Of a DNA stretch of 64,000 bases, positions 30,828 to 41,618 are shown in pieces; within the stretch, counting starts at the first letter, position 1; every line of letters starts with the position of its first letter. The notes below the pieces were generated by a model that saw only the letters and a program-made list of their open reading frames with translations, searched no databases and was not told the origin of the DNA. This DNA is from Kluyvera georgiana ATCC 51603 (GTDB lineage: Bacteria; Pseudomonadota; Gammaproteobacteria; Enterobacterales; Enterobacteriaceae): the NCBI RefSeq assembly GCF_001654985.1, contig NZ_LXEU01000002.1, positions 1-64,000 of the forward strand, written 5' to 3'. The translations under genes were made by a program, and so were the position numbers.

Positions 30828-31823
30828 ATGGCATCTTTAAAAGATGTAGCGAAGCTGGCAAACGTCTCCCTGATGACGGTTTCCCGCGCCCTGAACAGCC
30901 CGGAGCGGCTCAAGCCGGAAACGCTGGCTCGCGTACAATCCGCTATTGCCCAAACGAACTATGTCCCCGATCTCTCCGCCAAACGTATTCGTGGCGCGCA
31001 CGATACGCCGAAAACCATCGGCGTACTGGCATTGGATACGGTCACCACGCCCTTTTCGGTCGAGATCACGCTGTCGATTGAAGAGACCGCGCGCGCACAC
31101 GGCTGGAACAGTTTCGTGGTGAATATGTTTTCTGACGATAGCCCGGAGGCGATTGTCGACCTGCTACTCTCACACCGTCCCGGCGGCATTATTTACACCA
31201 CCATGGGCCTGCGTCAGGTGCCCGTTCCCGCCAAGCTGCTCACTCTGCCGTGCGTGCTGGCAAACTGTGAAAGCCTGAATGCTTCGGTCGCCAGCTTTAT
31301 TCCGGACGATGAGCAGGGGCAATATGAAGCGGTGAAGGGGCTGCTGGCGGCAGGTTATACCCGCCCACTGTGCCTGCATCTGCCGGAAAATCATCTGGCT
31401 ACCGTACGCCGTCGACAAGGCCTGGAGCGCGCCTGCCGCGAAGCAGGTATTAACCCTGATACGCTGATGCATTACTACATGGAGTACGGCGATGCGCACT
31501 ATCGCGATATGCCAGCCAGAGTTCTGGCACACATCAAGCAGGGTAAACCCCAGTTTGATTCGGTAATTTGCGGTAACGATCGCATCGCGTTTATGGTTTA
31601 CCAGACGCTGCTGGCGCAAGGGTTGAAGATCCCGCAGGACATCGCGGTATTGGGTTACGACAATATGGTGGGCATTGGCGATCTGTTCCTGCCGCCGCTG
31701 TCGACGGTGCAGTTACCGCACTACGAGATTGGCCGGCTCAGCGCGCTGCATATCATCAATGGCGACAAACATCGCGAGACGGTTCGCGTTGCCAGCCCAT
31801 GGTTACCCGGAGAATCGATATAA
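30828..31823 (+). CDS. cscR: Sucrose operon repressor
   Basis: A 331-residue LacI-family repressor of the same length as E. coli CscR. It begins with the DNA-binding MASLKDVAKLANVSLMTVSR and has a sensor domain with GIIYTTMGLR and CGNDRIAFMVYQTLLAQG. It is divergent from cscB-cscA-cscK and should repress them at the paired GTTAAC palindromes until a sugar (fructose or sucrose by analogy) is present. A terminator overlaps its stop codon. Confidence 0.9.
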   Translation: MASLKDVAKLANVSLMTVSRALNSPERLKPETLARVQSAIAQTNYVPDLSAKRIRGAHDTPKTIGVLALDTVTTPFSVEITLSIEETARAHGWNSFVVNMFSDDSPEAIVDLLLSHRPGGIIYTTMGLRQVPVPAKLLTLPCVLANCESLNASVASFIPDDEQGQYEAVKGLLAAGYTRPLCLHLPENHLATVRRRQGLERACREAGINPDTLMHYYMEYGDAHYRDMPARVLAHIKQGKPQFDSVICGNDRIAFMVYQTLLAQGLKIPQDIAVLGYDNMVGIGDLFLPPLSTVQLPHYEIGRLSALHIINGDKHRETVRVASPWLPGESI

Positions 31824-31849
31824 AAAAACCGCCGTTAGGCGGTTTTTTT
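31822..31849. terminator. Bidirectional terminator after cscR
   Basis: AAAAAAACCGCC-gtta-GGCGGTTTTTTT has T runs on both strands. It can end cscR on the plus strand and the small minus-strand gene at 31867-31947. Confidence 0.92.
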
Positions 31850-31866
31850 GGAATTTTTTCAGCGAA

Positions 31867-31947
31867 TTAGAAGCGAGTCACTTCAGGATGCAGCTCAGAC
31901 ATTGAGATCAGGTAGGAAACAAAAACGTTTTTGATTGCAGTCAGCAT
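31867..31947 (-). CDS. Small 26-residue ORF with its own CRP-linked promoter
   Basis: I do not recognise this peptide. It starts MLTAIKNVFVSYLIS and ends HPEVTRF; the first half is hydrophobic or amphipathic, the second half polar and acidic. Support for a real gene: a Shine-Dalgarno AAAGGTG 7 bases before ATG, a stop 18 bases before an intrinsic terminator, and a consensus CRP site at 32029-32044 on the upstream side. It is separated from the GPH transporter gene by that gene's own hairpin. It may instead be, or also act as, a small regulatory RNA of roughly 130-160 nt. A role next to sugar transport genes is only a guess. Confidence 0.5.
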   Translation of the reverse strand: MLTAIKNVFVSYLISMSELHPEVTRF

Positions 31948-31990
31948 AGTCACACCTTTACCCATAGTAATTTTGTGGTCGTTTGATGGG

Positions 31991-32044
31991 CAAATAATAA
32001 GCTTATCCGGTTGGCTGTGCAATATTTTTGTGATACTCATCACA
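31991..32044 (-). promoter_or_regulatory. CRP site and promoter upstream of the small ORF
   Basis: TGTGATACTCATCACA (32029-32044) is a full match to the CRP half-sites TGTGA-N6-TCACA. Toward the small ORF follow, on the minus strand, TTGCAC (32022-32017) and TATTAT (31999-31994) 17 bp apart; an alternative -10, GATAAG (32007-32002), would place CRP near -41. The exact start point is undecided. Confidence 0.7.
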
Positions 32045-32071
32045 AAAAATCTTGTTTGACTGACCTCAGAT

Positions 32072-32109
32072 AAACGAAAGGCGAGAGATTGCTCCCTCGC
32101 CTTTCGTTT
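32072..32109 (-). terminator. Strong hairpin after the GPH transporter gene
   Basis: AAACGAAAGGCGAG and CTCGCCTTTCGTTT form a perfect 14-bp stem with a 10-base loop, 13 bases after the transporter stop on the minus strand. The following T tract is short. Confidence 0.75.
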
Positions 32110-32121
32110 GACATACGCAGA

Positions 32122-33546
32122 TTACTTACTTATCCCATTGAATTTGTTCAATGTCTCTTCCATTTTCAGCGTTTCTTTACGGTTAAGCGGATAGAAATAA
32201 ATCAAAATGACTGCCGCCAGGAACAAGCATAAAGCTGGCAGAAGGTTCGCCATTGTGTAGATATTTTCCTGCACGATGCTGGTTTGCACGGCGCCGCCCG
32301 TCGATGAAGACTGATAGCCAATAATCGCCAGCATAAACCCGCCAATCGCCCCGGCGCATGCCTGGCCAATCTTACGGGCAAAGAAGTTCACACCATACAC
32401 AGTGCCATCTTCGCGATCGCCGGTTACATACTGGTGATAGTCGCATACGTCGGTCATAAACGCCCAAATCATCAGATTGAACAAGCCCGCGCCCAACGTC
32501 GCCAGGAACAGGAAAATCAGATAGATTTTCGCGTCCGTAATGTGGATGAAGTACATCAGCACATACATGACGACCGCAAAAAGCAGCGCACCGACACTGG
32601 CCTCTTTTTTACCGAACCGTCTGGTGAGCCACGATGCCGATGGCGCTAACAAAACCAGCGAACCAAAGGTAAACAGCAGCGCGATGGACATCGCCTCTTT
32701 ATTGTGGAAATAGTCATTAAACAGGTAAGTCATATTGGTACCGGAAAGGCCCTGATTAATCACAATAAGCAGATCCACAACGACTAAAACAATCAGCGCT
32801 TTATTACGTGCCAAGCCCTTCAGCAGTACAGAAACGGGCATGCTCTCTTTTCTTTCCACCCGTACGCGTTCCGTCGTTAAGTGACAGGTCAGGCTTAAAA
32901 AGATAAAGCCCAGCACTGCACAACCGATGGCAATCCAGAAAAAGTGTTGCCCGGAAATCACCTGGCTGCCGTCCACCAGCGTGGTGTACATCAGGATCGG
33001 AATGAAAAAACCGGTGGCCCCGCCGCCAATCGCCGAACCAACGCTGCGGTAAGTTGACAGCGATACCCGGTCTTCCGGGTTAGAACTAATCGCCGCAGAC
33101 ATGGCGCCATAAGGAATACTGACGGTCGATAACAAAGAACCGTAAACAAAATAGGAGCAGCAGATATAGATAATTTTTGCCGTATAGGAAAAATCATGCA
33201 CAAACGGCAGGAACAGAACCACGGCAATAATGCAGAACGGATACTTCATGCGACGTACCCAAGGGTTAAAACGCCCATGAGCGGTCAGTTTTGAGGTATC
33301 ACATAAACGCCCAACGCCAACATCCACAAACGCATCAAAAAGTTTGGTCACAAAATAGAGTGACCCGACAATCACGCCGGAAACGCCGATGACGTTGGTG
33401 TAATAAATCATTAAGAAACTATTGACTAACCCGAGGATGAAACAGGTTCCCAGGTCGCCACATAAATAACCGATTTTATCTCTGAATCCGAAAGGTCTGA
33501 CAGCAATATTTTGATTGCTTCCAACCAAGGTTCCATCATTAGACAT
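32122..33546 (-). CDS. GPH-family (glycoside-pentoside-hexuronide) cation symporter
   Basis: A 474-residue inner-membrane carrier with twelve hydrophobic segments. GPH features are present: FRDKIGYLCGDLGTCFILGL at the N-terminus, a KLFDAFVDVGVGRLCD motif near residue 67, and FMTDVCDYHQYVTGDREDGT in the second half. Relatives include YicJ, YihO, MelB and TogT. It follows a KdgM-type porin on the same strand with an 89-base gap, and a KdgR-like site lies before the porin, so an oligogalacturonide carrier of the TogT type is the leading idea. No matching hydrolase or lyase is in the window. Confidence 0.82.
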   Translation of the reverse strand: MSNDGTLVGSNQNIAVRPFGFRDKIGYLCGDLGTCFILGLVNSFLMIYYTNVIGVSGVIVGSLYFVTKLFDAFVDVGVGRLCDTSKLTAHGRFNPWVRRMKYPFCIIAVVLFLPFVHDFSYTAKIIYICCSYFVYGSLLSTVSIPYGAMSAAISSNPEDRVSLSTYRSVGSAIGGGATGFFIPILMYTTLVDGSQVISGQHFFWIAIGCAVLGFIFLSLTCHLTTERVRVERKESMPVSVLLKGLARNKALIVLVVVDLLIVINQGLSGTNMTYLFNDYFHNKEAMSIALLFTFGSLVLLAPSASWLTRRFGKKEASVGALLFAVVMYVLMYFIHITDAKIYLIFLFLATLGAGLFNLMIWAFMTDVCDYHQYVTGDREDGTVYGVNFFARKIGQACAGAIGGFMLAIIGYQSSSTGGAVQTSIVQENIYTMANLLPALCLFLAAVILIYFYPLNRKETLKMEETLNKFNGISK

Positions 33547-33635
33547 GATGTCAATTCCTTAGACACATTATTCACACAAGCTATACGTATATTCTGATAC
33601 TTACCGCAATAAACGAAACTGGAGAGTATTAATGA

Positions 33636-34313
33636 TTAGAAGTTATAACCTAAACCAATACGGTAGCGAGTCTGGCGATCGTCAGTCGTGGAGGTATTAT
33701 ATCCGGATGAGACATTGCCAACTTCAATAAATGGAATCCAGGAGTTAATGTTATAAGCGACGCGGAAGTTATATTCATAATCCTCTTTGCCGTTATTGTA
33801 GAGATCTTCGCTATCCGCCACTTTATAAATGCCGTTAAGCTCAAACATCCAGTTATCGATGTTATAGCCGAGCCAAGCTTCTGGACGGTAGACGGTGCGG
33901 TCATCGCGCCCATCGCCGTTACGACGGGCGTACTCGGTACGGTAGCGAAAAGCCGTCCACCAGTTATCATTGATGTTGTACTGTACGCGAATATAAGGCT
34001 TATAGATTGCCATATCGTCGCCCGTCTCAACGGCAATGCCCGGTTGCCAAATAAATCCTTGCCATTCAAACTGGTAGCTAGCCGTATACTCTGCGCTGTT
34101 AGATTCCATATTGTTCAGCGCATGATTGGACTCTTTGTCATCCGAACGTGACACCGCTTCTACCGCGACACCAAATCCGGTTGCAAAACGATTCGACATA
34201 TAGACACGGTCGTAATTCCGGCCATCATCATAGTACTCATGACGATAGTCCACGTACCCTGCATGCGCCGCACAAGATAATAAAGGGAGCAGTAAAAATG
34301 CGTATTTCTTCAT
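33636..34313 (-). CDS. KdgM-family outer-membrane porin
   Basis: The 225-residue product has a signal peptide (MKKYAFLLLPLLSCAAHA) and a mature part of alternating aromatic strands ending YRIGLGYNF with the C-terminal phenylalanine of outer-membrane barrels. The family (KdgM, NanC, YshA, OmpL) forms 12-stranded, arginine-lined channels for acidic oligosaccharides; many Arg, Asp and Tyr residues are visible. It was started at the ATG at 34313, 9 bases inside the longer frame, because this begins the signal peptide. It probably feeds the GPH carrier downstream. Confidence 0.85.
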   Translation of the reverse strand: MKKYAFLLLPLLSCAAHAGYVDYRHEYYDDGRNYDRVYMSNRFATGFGVAVEAVSRSDDKESNHALNNMESNSAEYTASYQFEWQGFIWQPGIAVETGDDMAIYKPYIRVQYNINDNWWTAFRYRTEYARRNGDGRDDRTVYRPEAWLGYNIDNWMFELNGIYKVADSEDLYNNGKEDYEYNFRVAYNINSWIPFIEVGNVSSGYNTSTTDDRQTRYRIGLGYNF

Positions 34314-34422
34314 TGCAATCACTCTTAAAATATCAGCAAGATGTCCAATTAGCTCTGTTTTTAAACAAAGAAAAGGATGTTTAGTAGTATTTTTGTCACC
34401 CTGAAATTCTATTTTGCAATGT

Positions 34423-34441
34423 ATAGAAACACCTTTTCATT
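34423..34441. promoter_or_regulatory. Putative KdgR operator upstream of the porin
   Basis: ATAGAAACACCTTTTCATT fits the KdgR consensus core (as I recall it, RAAAYRNYRTTTYATT) at 15 of 16 positions. A weaker copy, GAAATTCTATTTT, lies at 34403-34415. Both lie about 90-130 bp before the porin start. The remaining gap to 34700 is very AT-rich (runs of TATATA) and shows no gene. Confidence 0.5.
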
Positions 34442-34700
34442 ACTGCCATCAAAGATTAATAAATGGCAAAAAACTAAAGGTAAATGAGATGCAGATCACC
34501 AATAAAAACCATTACCAGAACAAATAAGAAAACATTTAAAATATATAGACTGGATTTTATATATATTGAGTAAAGTAAGCATAAGAATGCATACAAGAAT
34601 CAATATTCATTTTTATTACTATTTTAAAATATATATTCAGAATGAAAATTAAAATCGCCTGACACATAATTTCGTAGAGGATGGAGGGATTTTTGGACAC

Positions 34701-34727
34701 AAAAAAAGCGCCCTGAGGCGCTTTTTT
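34701..34727 (-). terminator. Terminator of rpmE
   Basis: AAAAAAAGCGCC-ctga-GGCGCTTTTTT lies 13 bases after the rpmE stop on the minus strand. Confidence 0.92.
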
Positions 34728-34739
34728 CTGCCTGGCAAC

Positions 34740-37343
<2,604 letters not shown>

Positions 37344-37493
37344 TTCAGAGTTGCGAGCGGGATCGTGAAATCAAACAATCATCACACTTTTGATGAAAAT
37401 TCTGTAACAGATCCCCCTAACTATCTGATAAAAGTGTGTCAGATGTCAGGCCACAAAGGACGTGCCTGCGCCAGTCAGTGAGGAGAGAATCAG

Positions 37494-38516
37494 GTGAAGG
37501 CTAAAAAACCGGTTGTTGCCGCAACCATGAAAGATGTCGCCCTACAGGCTAATGTCTCTACGGCAACCGTATCCCGTGCATTGATGAACCCTGAGAAGGT
37601 TTCGCAGGCTACCCGTAATCGCGTGGAGCAGGCGGCGCTGGAGGTCGGGTATCTTCCGCAAATGCAGGGCCGCAACATGAAGCGTAACGAGTCGCGCACC
37701 ATCCTGGTGATTGTTCCGGATATCTGCGATCCCTTCTTTAGCGAAGTGATCCGCGGGATCGAGGTGACAGCGGCGGCGCAAGGCTATCTGGTGCTGATTG
37801 GCGACTGTGCGCATCAGAATCAGCAGGAAAAAACCTTCATCGATTTAATCATCACCAAACAAATTGACGGCATGCTGCTGCTCGGCTCCCGTTTGCCGTT
37901 CGACGCCAGCATTGAAGAGCAGCGCAACCTGCCGCCAATGGTGATGGCCAACGAATTCGCGCCGGAGCTGGGCCTGCCGACGGTCCACATCGACAACCTC
38001 ACTGCCGCCTTCGACGCCGTTAACTATCTTCACGAGCTGGGCCATCAGCGCATCGGCTGTATCGCCGGGCCGGAAGAGATGCCGCTATGCCACTACCGCC
38101 TGCAGGGATACGTTCAGGCGCTGCGCCGCAGCGGGATTACCGTTGACCCTCACTACATTGCCCGCGGCAACTTCACCTACGAAGCGGGCGCCAGCGCGTT
38201 GGAACAGCTGCTGGCGCTGCCCAAGCCGCCGACCGCCGTATTCTGTCACAGCGATATTATGGCGCTGGGTGCGCTCTCCTGGGCCAAACGCCAGGGTCTG
38301 AAAGTGCCGGACGATCTGTCCATTATCGGCTTCGATAACATTTCGCTGGCCGAATTCTGCGACCCACCGTTAACCACCGTCTCTCAACCGCGTTTTGATA
38401 TTGGCCGTGAAGCCATGCTGCTACTGCTAAACCAGCTCAGCGGGCAGTTTGTTGATAGTGGTTCCCGTCTACTCGACTGCGAACTGATCGTTCGCGGCAG
38501 TACAAGCAAAATTTGA
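37494..38516 (+). CDS. cytR: Nucleoside-responsive repressor CytR
   Basis: CytR is a LacI-family repressor of nucleoside uptake and catabolism genes that acts together with CRP and responds to cytidine. The 340-residue protein starts at a GTG (MKAKKPVVAATMKDVALQAN), preceded by GAGGAGAG, and has the helix-turn-helix VSTATVSRALMNPEKVSQAT. The sensor domain (IDGMLLLGSRLPFDASIEEQ) is nearly the same as in E. coli. It stands between priA and ftsN. Confidence 0.95.
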   Translation: MKAKKPVVAATMKDVALQANVSTATVSRALMNPEKVSQATRNRVEQAALEVGYLPQMQGRNMKRNESRTILVIVPDICDPFFSEVIRGIEVTAAAQGYLVLIGDCAHQNQQEKTFIDLIITKQIDGMLLLGSRLPFDASIEEQRNLPPMVMANEFAPELGLPTVHIDNLTAAFDAVNYLHELGHQRIGCIAGPEEMPLCHYRLQGYVQALRRSGITVDPHYIARGNFTYEAGASALEQLLALPKPPTAVFCHSDIMALGALSWAKRQGLKVPDDLSIIGFDNISLAEFCDPPLTTVSQPRFDIGREAMLLLLNQLSGQFVDSGSRLLDCELIVRGSTSKI

Positions 38517-38614
38517 GGTAAAGCCGGGCGCTTTAGGACTTGCTTGTCTGGTCAAAGCCCCGTCGCTTAAGTAACATGTCGGGCTAACTAACGGAAAAAG
38601 ACAGCGAAACGATA

Positions 38615-39586
38615 GTGGCACAACGAGACTATGTACGCCGCGGCCAGCAGGCACCTTCGCGGCGCAAGAACAGCGCTTCACGGAATACACGGAAAAAGCA
38701 GAGTAACTTTCCGGCAGTCTCTCCTGCCATGGTGGCAATTGCTGCTGCGGTAGTGGTCGCTTTTATCGGCGGTTTGTACTTCATCACGCATCATAAAAAA
38801 GAAGACGCCGAATCCCTGCAAAGCCGCCAGATGACCGGTAACGGCCTGCCGCCGAAGCCGGAAGAACGCTGGCGCTATATTAAAGAGCTGGAAAGCCGCC
38901 AGCCGGGCGTACGTGCGCCAACGGAACCGTCCGCGGGCGGGGAAGTCATCAACCCGAATCAGCTTACCGACGAACAGCGCCAGCTGCTGGCACAAATGCA
39001 GGCGGATATGCGCCAACAGCCCACGCAGTTGACCGAAGTGCCGTGGAACGAGCAGACGCCAGCACAACGCCAGCAAACGCTGCAACGCCAGCGTCTTGCC
39101 CAGCAAGCGCAGCAGCAGTCACAACAGCAGCAGTGGACGCAAACGCAGCCGGTACAGGCGCCGCAAACCCGCACCACACAGCCGGCGCAGCAGCCACGTC
39201 AAACGCAGACTCAGCAGCAGCCGAAAGCCGTTGCGTCGAACTCGCCGTATCAGGATCTGCTGCAAACACCGGCCCACACGGCTTCACAGCCCAAAACCCA
39301 GGCCGCTGCGCCGGTAACGCATGAAACGACGCCGCCGAAGGCGACCGAGAAAAAAGATGAACGCCGCTGGATGGTTCAGTGTGGTTCCTTCAAAGGTGCC
39401 GAACAGGCGGAAACCGTCCGCGCTCAGCTGGCGTTTGAAGGCTTCGACTCGAAGATCACCACCAACAACGGCTGGAACCGCGTGGTCATCGGCCCGGTGA
39501 AAGGTAAGGATAACGCCGACAGCACCATCGCCCGTTTGAAGATGGCGGGTCACGGAAACTGCATCAGGCTCGCTTCAGGGGGTTGA
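38615..39586 (+). CDS. ftsN: Cell division protein FtsN
   Basis: FtsN arrives last at the division ring and triggers septal peptidoglycan synthesis. The 323-residue bitopic protein has a short basic cytoplasmic tail (MAQRDYVRRGQQAPSRRKNS, from a GTG start), one membrane helix near residues 35-55 (SPAMVAIAAAVVVAFIGGLY), an essential periplasmic segment (EERWRYIKELESRQPG), a long Gln/Thr-rich linker at about 140-235, and the C-terminal SPOR domain (WMVQCGSFKGAEQAETVRAQ) that binds denuded glycan. Its stop codon overlaps the heat-shock -35 box of hslVU. Confidence 0.96.
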   Translation: MAQRDYVRRGQQAPSRRKNSASRNTRKKQSNFPAVSPAMVAIAAAVVVAFIGGLYFITHHKKEDAESLQSRQMTGNGLPPKPEERWRYIKELESRQPGVRAPTEPSAGGEVINPNQLTDEQRQLLAQMQADMRQQPTQLTEVPWNEQTPAQRQQTLQRQRLAQQAQQQSQQQQWTQTQPVQAPQTRTTQPAQQPRQTQTQQQPKAVASNSPYQDLLQTPAHTASQPKTQAAAPVTHETTPPKATEKKDERRWMVQCGSFKGAEQAETVRAQLAFEGFDSKITTNNGWNRVVIGPVKGKDNADSTIARLKMAGHGNCIRLASGG

Positions 39587-39607
39587 AACCCCCAAAAACC
39601 CCCCCAT
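39582..39607 (+). promoter_or_regulatory. Sigma-32 heat-shock promoter of hslVU
   Basis: GTTGAAA (39582-39588) and CCCCAT (39602-39607), 13 bp apart, match the sigma-32 consensus. The same promoter is known before E. coli hslVU. Confidence 0.85.
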
Positions 39608-39622
39608 CTATACTTACATTCT

Positions 39623-39643
39623 GCCCCGTACGCGGTACGGGGC
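39623..39643 (+). promoter_or_regulatory. 5' UTR stem-loop of hslVU mRNA
   Basis: GCCCCGTAC-GCG-GTACGGGGC is a perfect 9-bp stem with a 3-base loop, 33 bases before hslV. A similar leader stem-loop stabilises hslVU mRNA in E. coli. Confidence 0.75.
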
Positions 39644-39675
39644 CACTCTATCCGTATTGGTAAAGGGGTCTGCTC

Positions 39676-40206
39676 GTGACAACAATAGTAAGTGTTCGCC
39701 GTAACGGCAACGTCGTCATTGCCGGGGATGGTCAGGCCACGCTGGGCAATACCGTCATGAAAGGCAACGTGAAAAAAGTTCGCCGTCTGTACAACGACAA
39801 AGTGATCGCCGGTTTTGCGGGCGGTACTGCGGACGCCTTCACGCTGTTCGAACTGTTTGAACGTAAACTGGAAATGCACCAGGGCCACCTGGTTAAAGCC
39901 GCCGTGGAGCTGGCGAAAGACTGGCGTACCGACCGCATGCTGCGCAAACTCGAAGCGCTGCTTGCCGTGGCCGATGAAACCGCTTCGCTGATCATCACCG
40001 GTAACGGCGATGTCATCCAGCCAGAAAACGACCTGATTGCCATCGGCTCTGGCGGCCCATACGCCCAGGCCGCGGCCCGTGCGCTGTTGGAAAATACCGA
40101 TATGAACGCGCGTGATATCGCGGTGAAAGCGTTGGATATTGCAGGTGATATCTGCATTTATACCAACCACAACCACACCATTGAAGAATTACCGTCTAAG
40201 GCGTAA
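39676..40206 (+). CDS. hslV: ATP-dependent protease subunit HslV
   Basis: HslV (ClpQ) is the proteolytic dodecamer of the HslVU protease. The 176-residue length is standard. The initiator methionine is followed by [20 protein letters not shown], exposing the catalytic N-terminal threonine; Lys33 lies in [20 protein letters not shown]. The GTG start follows AAAGGGG. It is 9 bases from hslU and expressed from the sigma-32 promoter. Confidence 0.98.
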   Translation: MTTIVSVRRNGNVVIAGDGQATLGNTVMKGNVKKVRRLYNDKVIAGFAGGTADAFTLFELFERKLEMHQGHLVKAAVELAKDWRTDRMLRKLEALLAVADETASLIITGNGDVIQPENDLIAIGSGGPYAQAAARALLENTDMNARDIAVKALDIAGDICIYTNHNHTIEELPSKA

Positions 40207-40215
40207 GGATCTCCC

Positions 40216-41550
40216 ATGTCTGAAATGACCCCACGCGAAATTGTCAGCGAACTGGACAAACACATCATCGGCCAGGACGCCGCGAAGCGCTCCGTCGCGA
40301 TTGCCTTACGTAACCGCTGGCGTCGTATGCAGCTTGATGAAGAGCTGCGCCACGAAGTCACGCCGAAAAACATTCTGATGATCGGCCCAACCGGCGTCGG
40401 TAAAACCGAAATCGCCCGTCGTCTGGCCAAGCTCGCCAACGCGCCGTTCATCAAAGTTGAAGCCACCAAGTTCACCGAAGTGGGCTATGTGGGTAAAGAA
40501 GTTGACTCCATCATCCGCGATCTGACCGATTCGGCGATCAAGATGGTGCGCGTACAGTCGATCGAAAAAAACCGCTACCGTGCGGAAGAGATGGCGGAAG
40601 AGCGAATTCTCGACGTGCTGATCCCGCCGGCCAAAAACAACTGGGGCCAGGCTGAACAGCCGTCTGAACCGTCGGCAGCGCGCCAGGCATTCCGCAAGAA
40701 GCTGCGTGAAGGCCAACTTGACGACAAAGAGATTGAAATCGATCTCGCCGCTGCGCCGATGGGCGTAGAAATCATGGCGCCTCCGGGTATGGAAGAGATG
40801 ACCAGCCAGCTGCAGTCCATGTTCCAGAACCTGGGCGGCCAGAAGCAGAAACCGCGTAAGCTGAAAATCAAAGATGCGATGAAGCTGTTGATTGAAGAAG
40901 AAGCGGCGAAGCTGGTCAACCCGGAAGAGCTGAAACAGGACGCCATTGACGCGGTTGAGCAGCACGGCATCGTGTTCATCGACGAAATCGACAAAATCTG
41001 TAAGCGCGGCGGTAACTCCTCCGGCCCGGACGTTTCTCGTGAAGGCGTTCAGCGCGATCTGCTGCCGCTGGTTGAAGGCTGCACCGTCTCCACCAAACAC
41101 GGCATGGTCAAAACCGACCATATCCTGTTTATCGCTTCCGGCGCGTTCCAGGTGGCAAGCCCGTCAGATCTGATCCCTGAACTGCAGGGCCGTCTGCCGA
41201 TTCGCGTTGAGCTGAAAGCGCTGACCACCCAGGACTTCGAGCGTATTCTGACCGAACCAAACGCCTCCGTGACCGTGCAGTACAAAGCGCTGATGGCCAC
41301 CGAAGGGGTGAACATTGAGTTCACCGAGTCCGGCATCAAGCGCATTGCCGAGGCGGCATGGCAGGTCAACGAAACCACCGAAAACATTGGTGCGCGTCGT
41401 CTGCATACCGTTCTCGAGCGCCTGATGGAAGATATCTCCTACGACGCCAGCGATCTCAATGGCCAGAGCATCACAATTGATGCGGAATACGTGAGTAAGC
41501 ATCTGGATGCATTAGTCGCAGATGAAGATCTGAGCCGTTTTATCCTATAA
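40216..41550 (+). CDS. hslU: ATP-dependent protease ATPase subunit HslU
   Basis: HslU (ClpY) is the AAA+ unfoldase that feeds proteins such as SulA into HslV. The 444-residue protein shows Walker A ([19 protein letters not shown]) near residue 57, the pore loop [12 protein letters not shown] near 88-95, a large I-domain at about 110-240, Walker B ([11 protein letters not shown]) near 255 and sensor 2 ([15 protein letters not shown]). It ends DLSRFIL, the tail that docks into HslV. Confidence 0.98.
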   Translation: MSEMTPREIVSELDKHIIGQDAAKRSVAIALRNRWRRMQLDEELRHEVTPKNILMIGPTGVGKTEIARRLAKLANAPFIKVEATKFTEVGYVGKEVDSIIRDLTDSAIKMVRVQSIEKNRYRAEEMAEERILDVLIPPAKNNWGQAEQPSEPSAARQAFRKKLREGQLDDKEIEIDLAAAPMGVEIMAPPGMEEMTSQLQSMFQNLGGQKQKPRKLKIKDAMKLLIEEEAAKLVNPEELKQDAIDAVEQHGIVFIDEIDKICKRGGNSSGPDVSREGVQRDLLPLVEGCTVSTKHGMVKTDHILFIASGAFQVASPSDLIPELQGRLPIRVELKALTTQDFERILTEPNASVTVQYKALMATEGVNIEFTESGIKRIAEAAWQVNETTENIGARRLHTVLERLMEDISYDASDLNGQSITIDAEYVSKHLDALVADEDLSRFIL

Positions 41551-41580
41551 TCGCGGTCACTGCATTTTCATCTTTAATTG

Positions 41581-41605
41581 ATGGGGCTGAAAAGCCCCAT
41601 TTTTA
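41581..41605 (+). terminator. Terminator of hslVU
   Basis: ATGGGGCT-gaaa-AGCCCCAT is followed by TTTTTA, 30 bases after the hslU stop. Confidence 0.92.
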
Positions 41606-41618
41606 TTGGCTGATTACT

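Noticed and set aside
30797-31081. 94-codon plus-strand frame at the start of cscR
   Set aside because: It overlaps cscR in another frame; cscR has the family N-terminus and full length.
34442-34700. AT-rich stretch as a possible prophage or attachment-site scar
   Set aside because: No direct repeats, integrase or tRNA are visible; it is simply the AT-rich upstream region of the porin gene and the 3' side of rpmE.
38615-39586. Imperfect CAG/CAA-rich stretch in ftsN as a tandem repeat
   Set aside because: It encodes the known Gln-rich periplasmic linker of FtsN and shows no regular unit.
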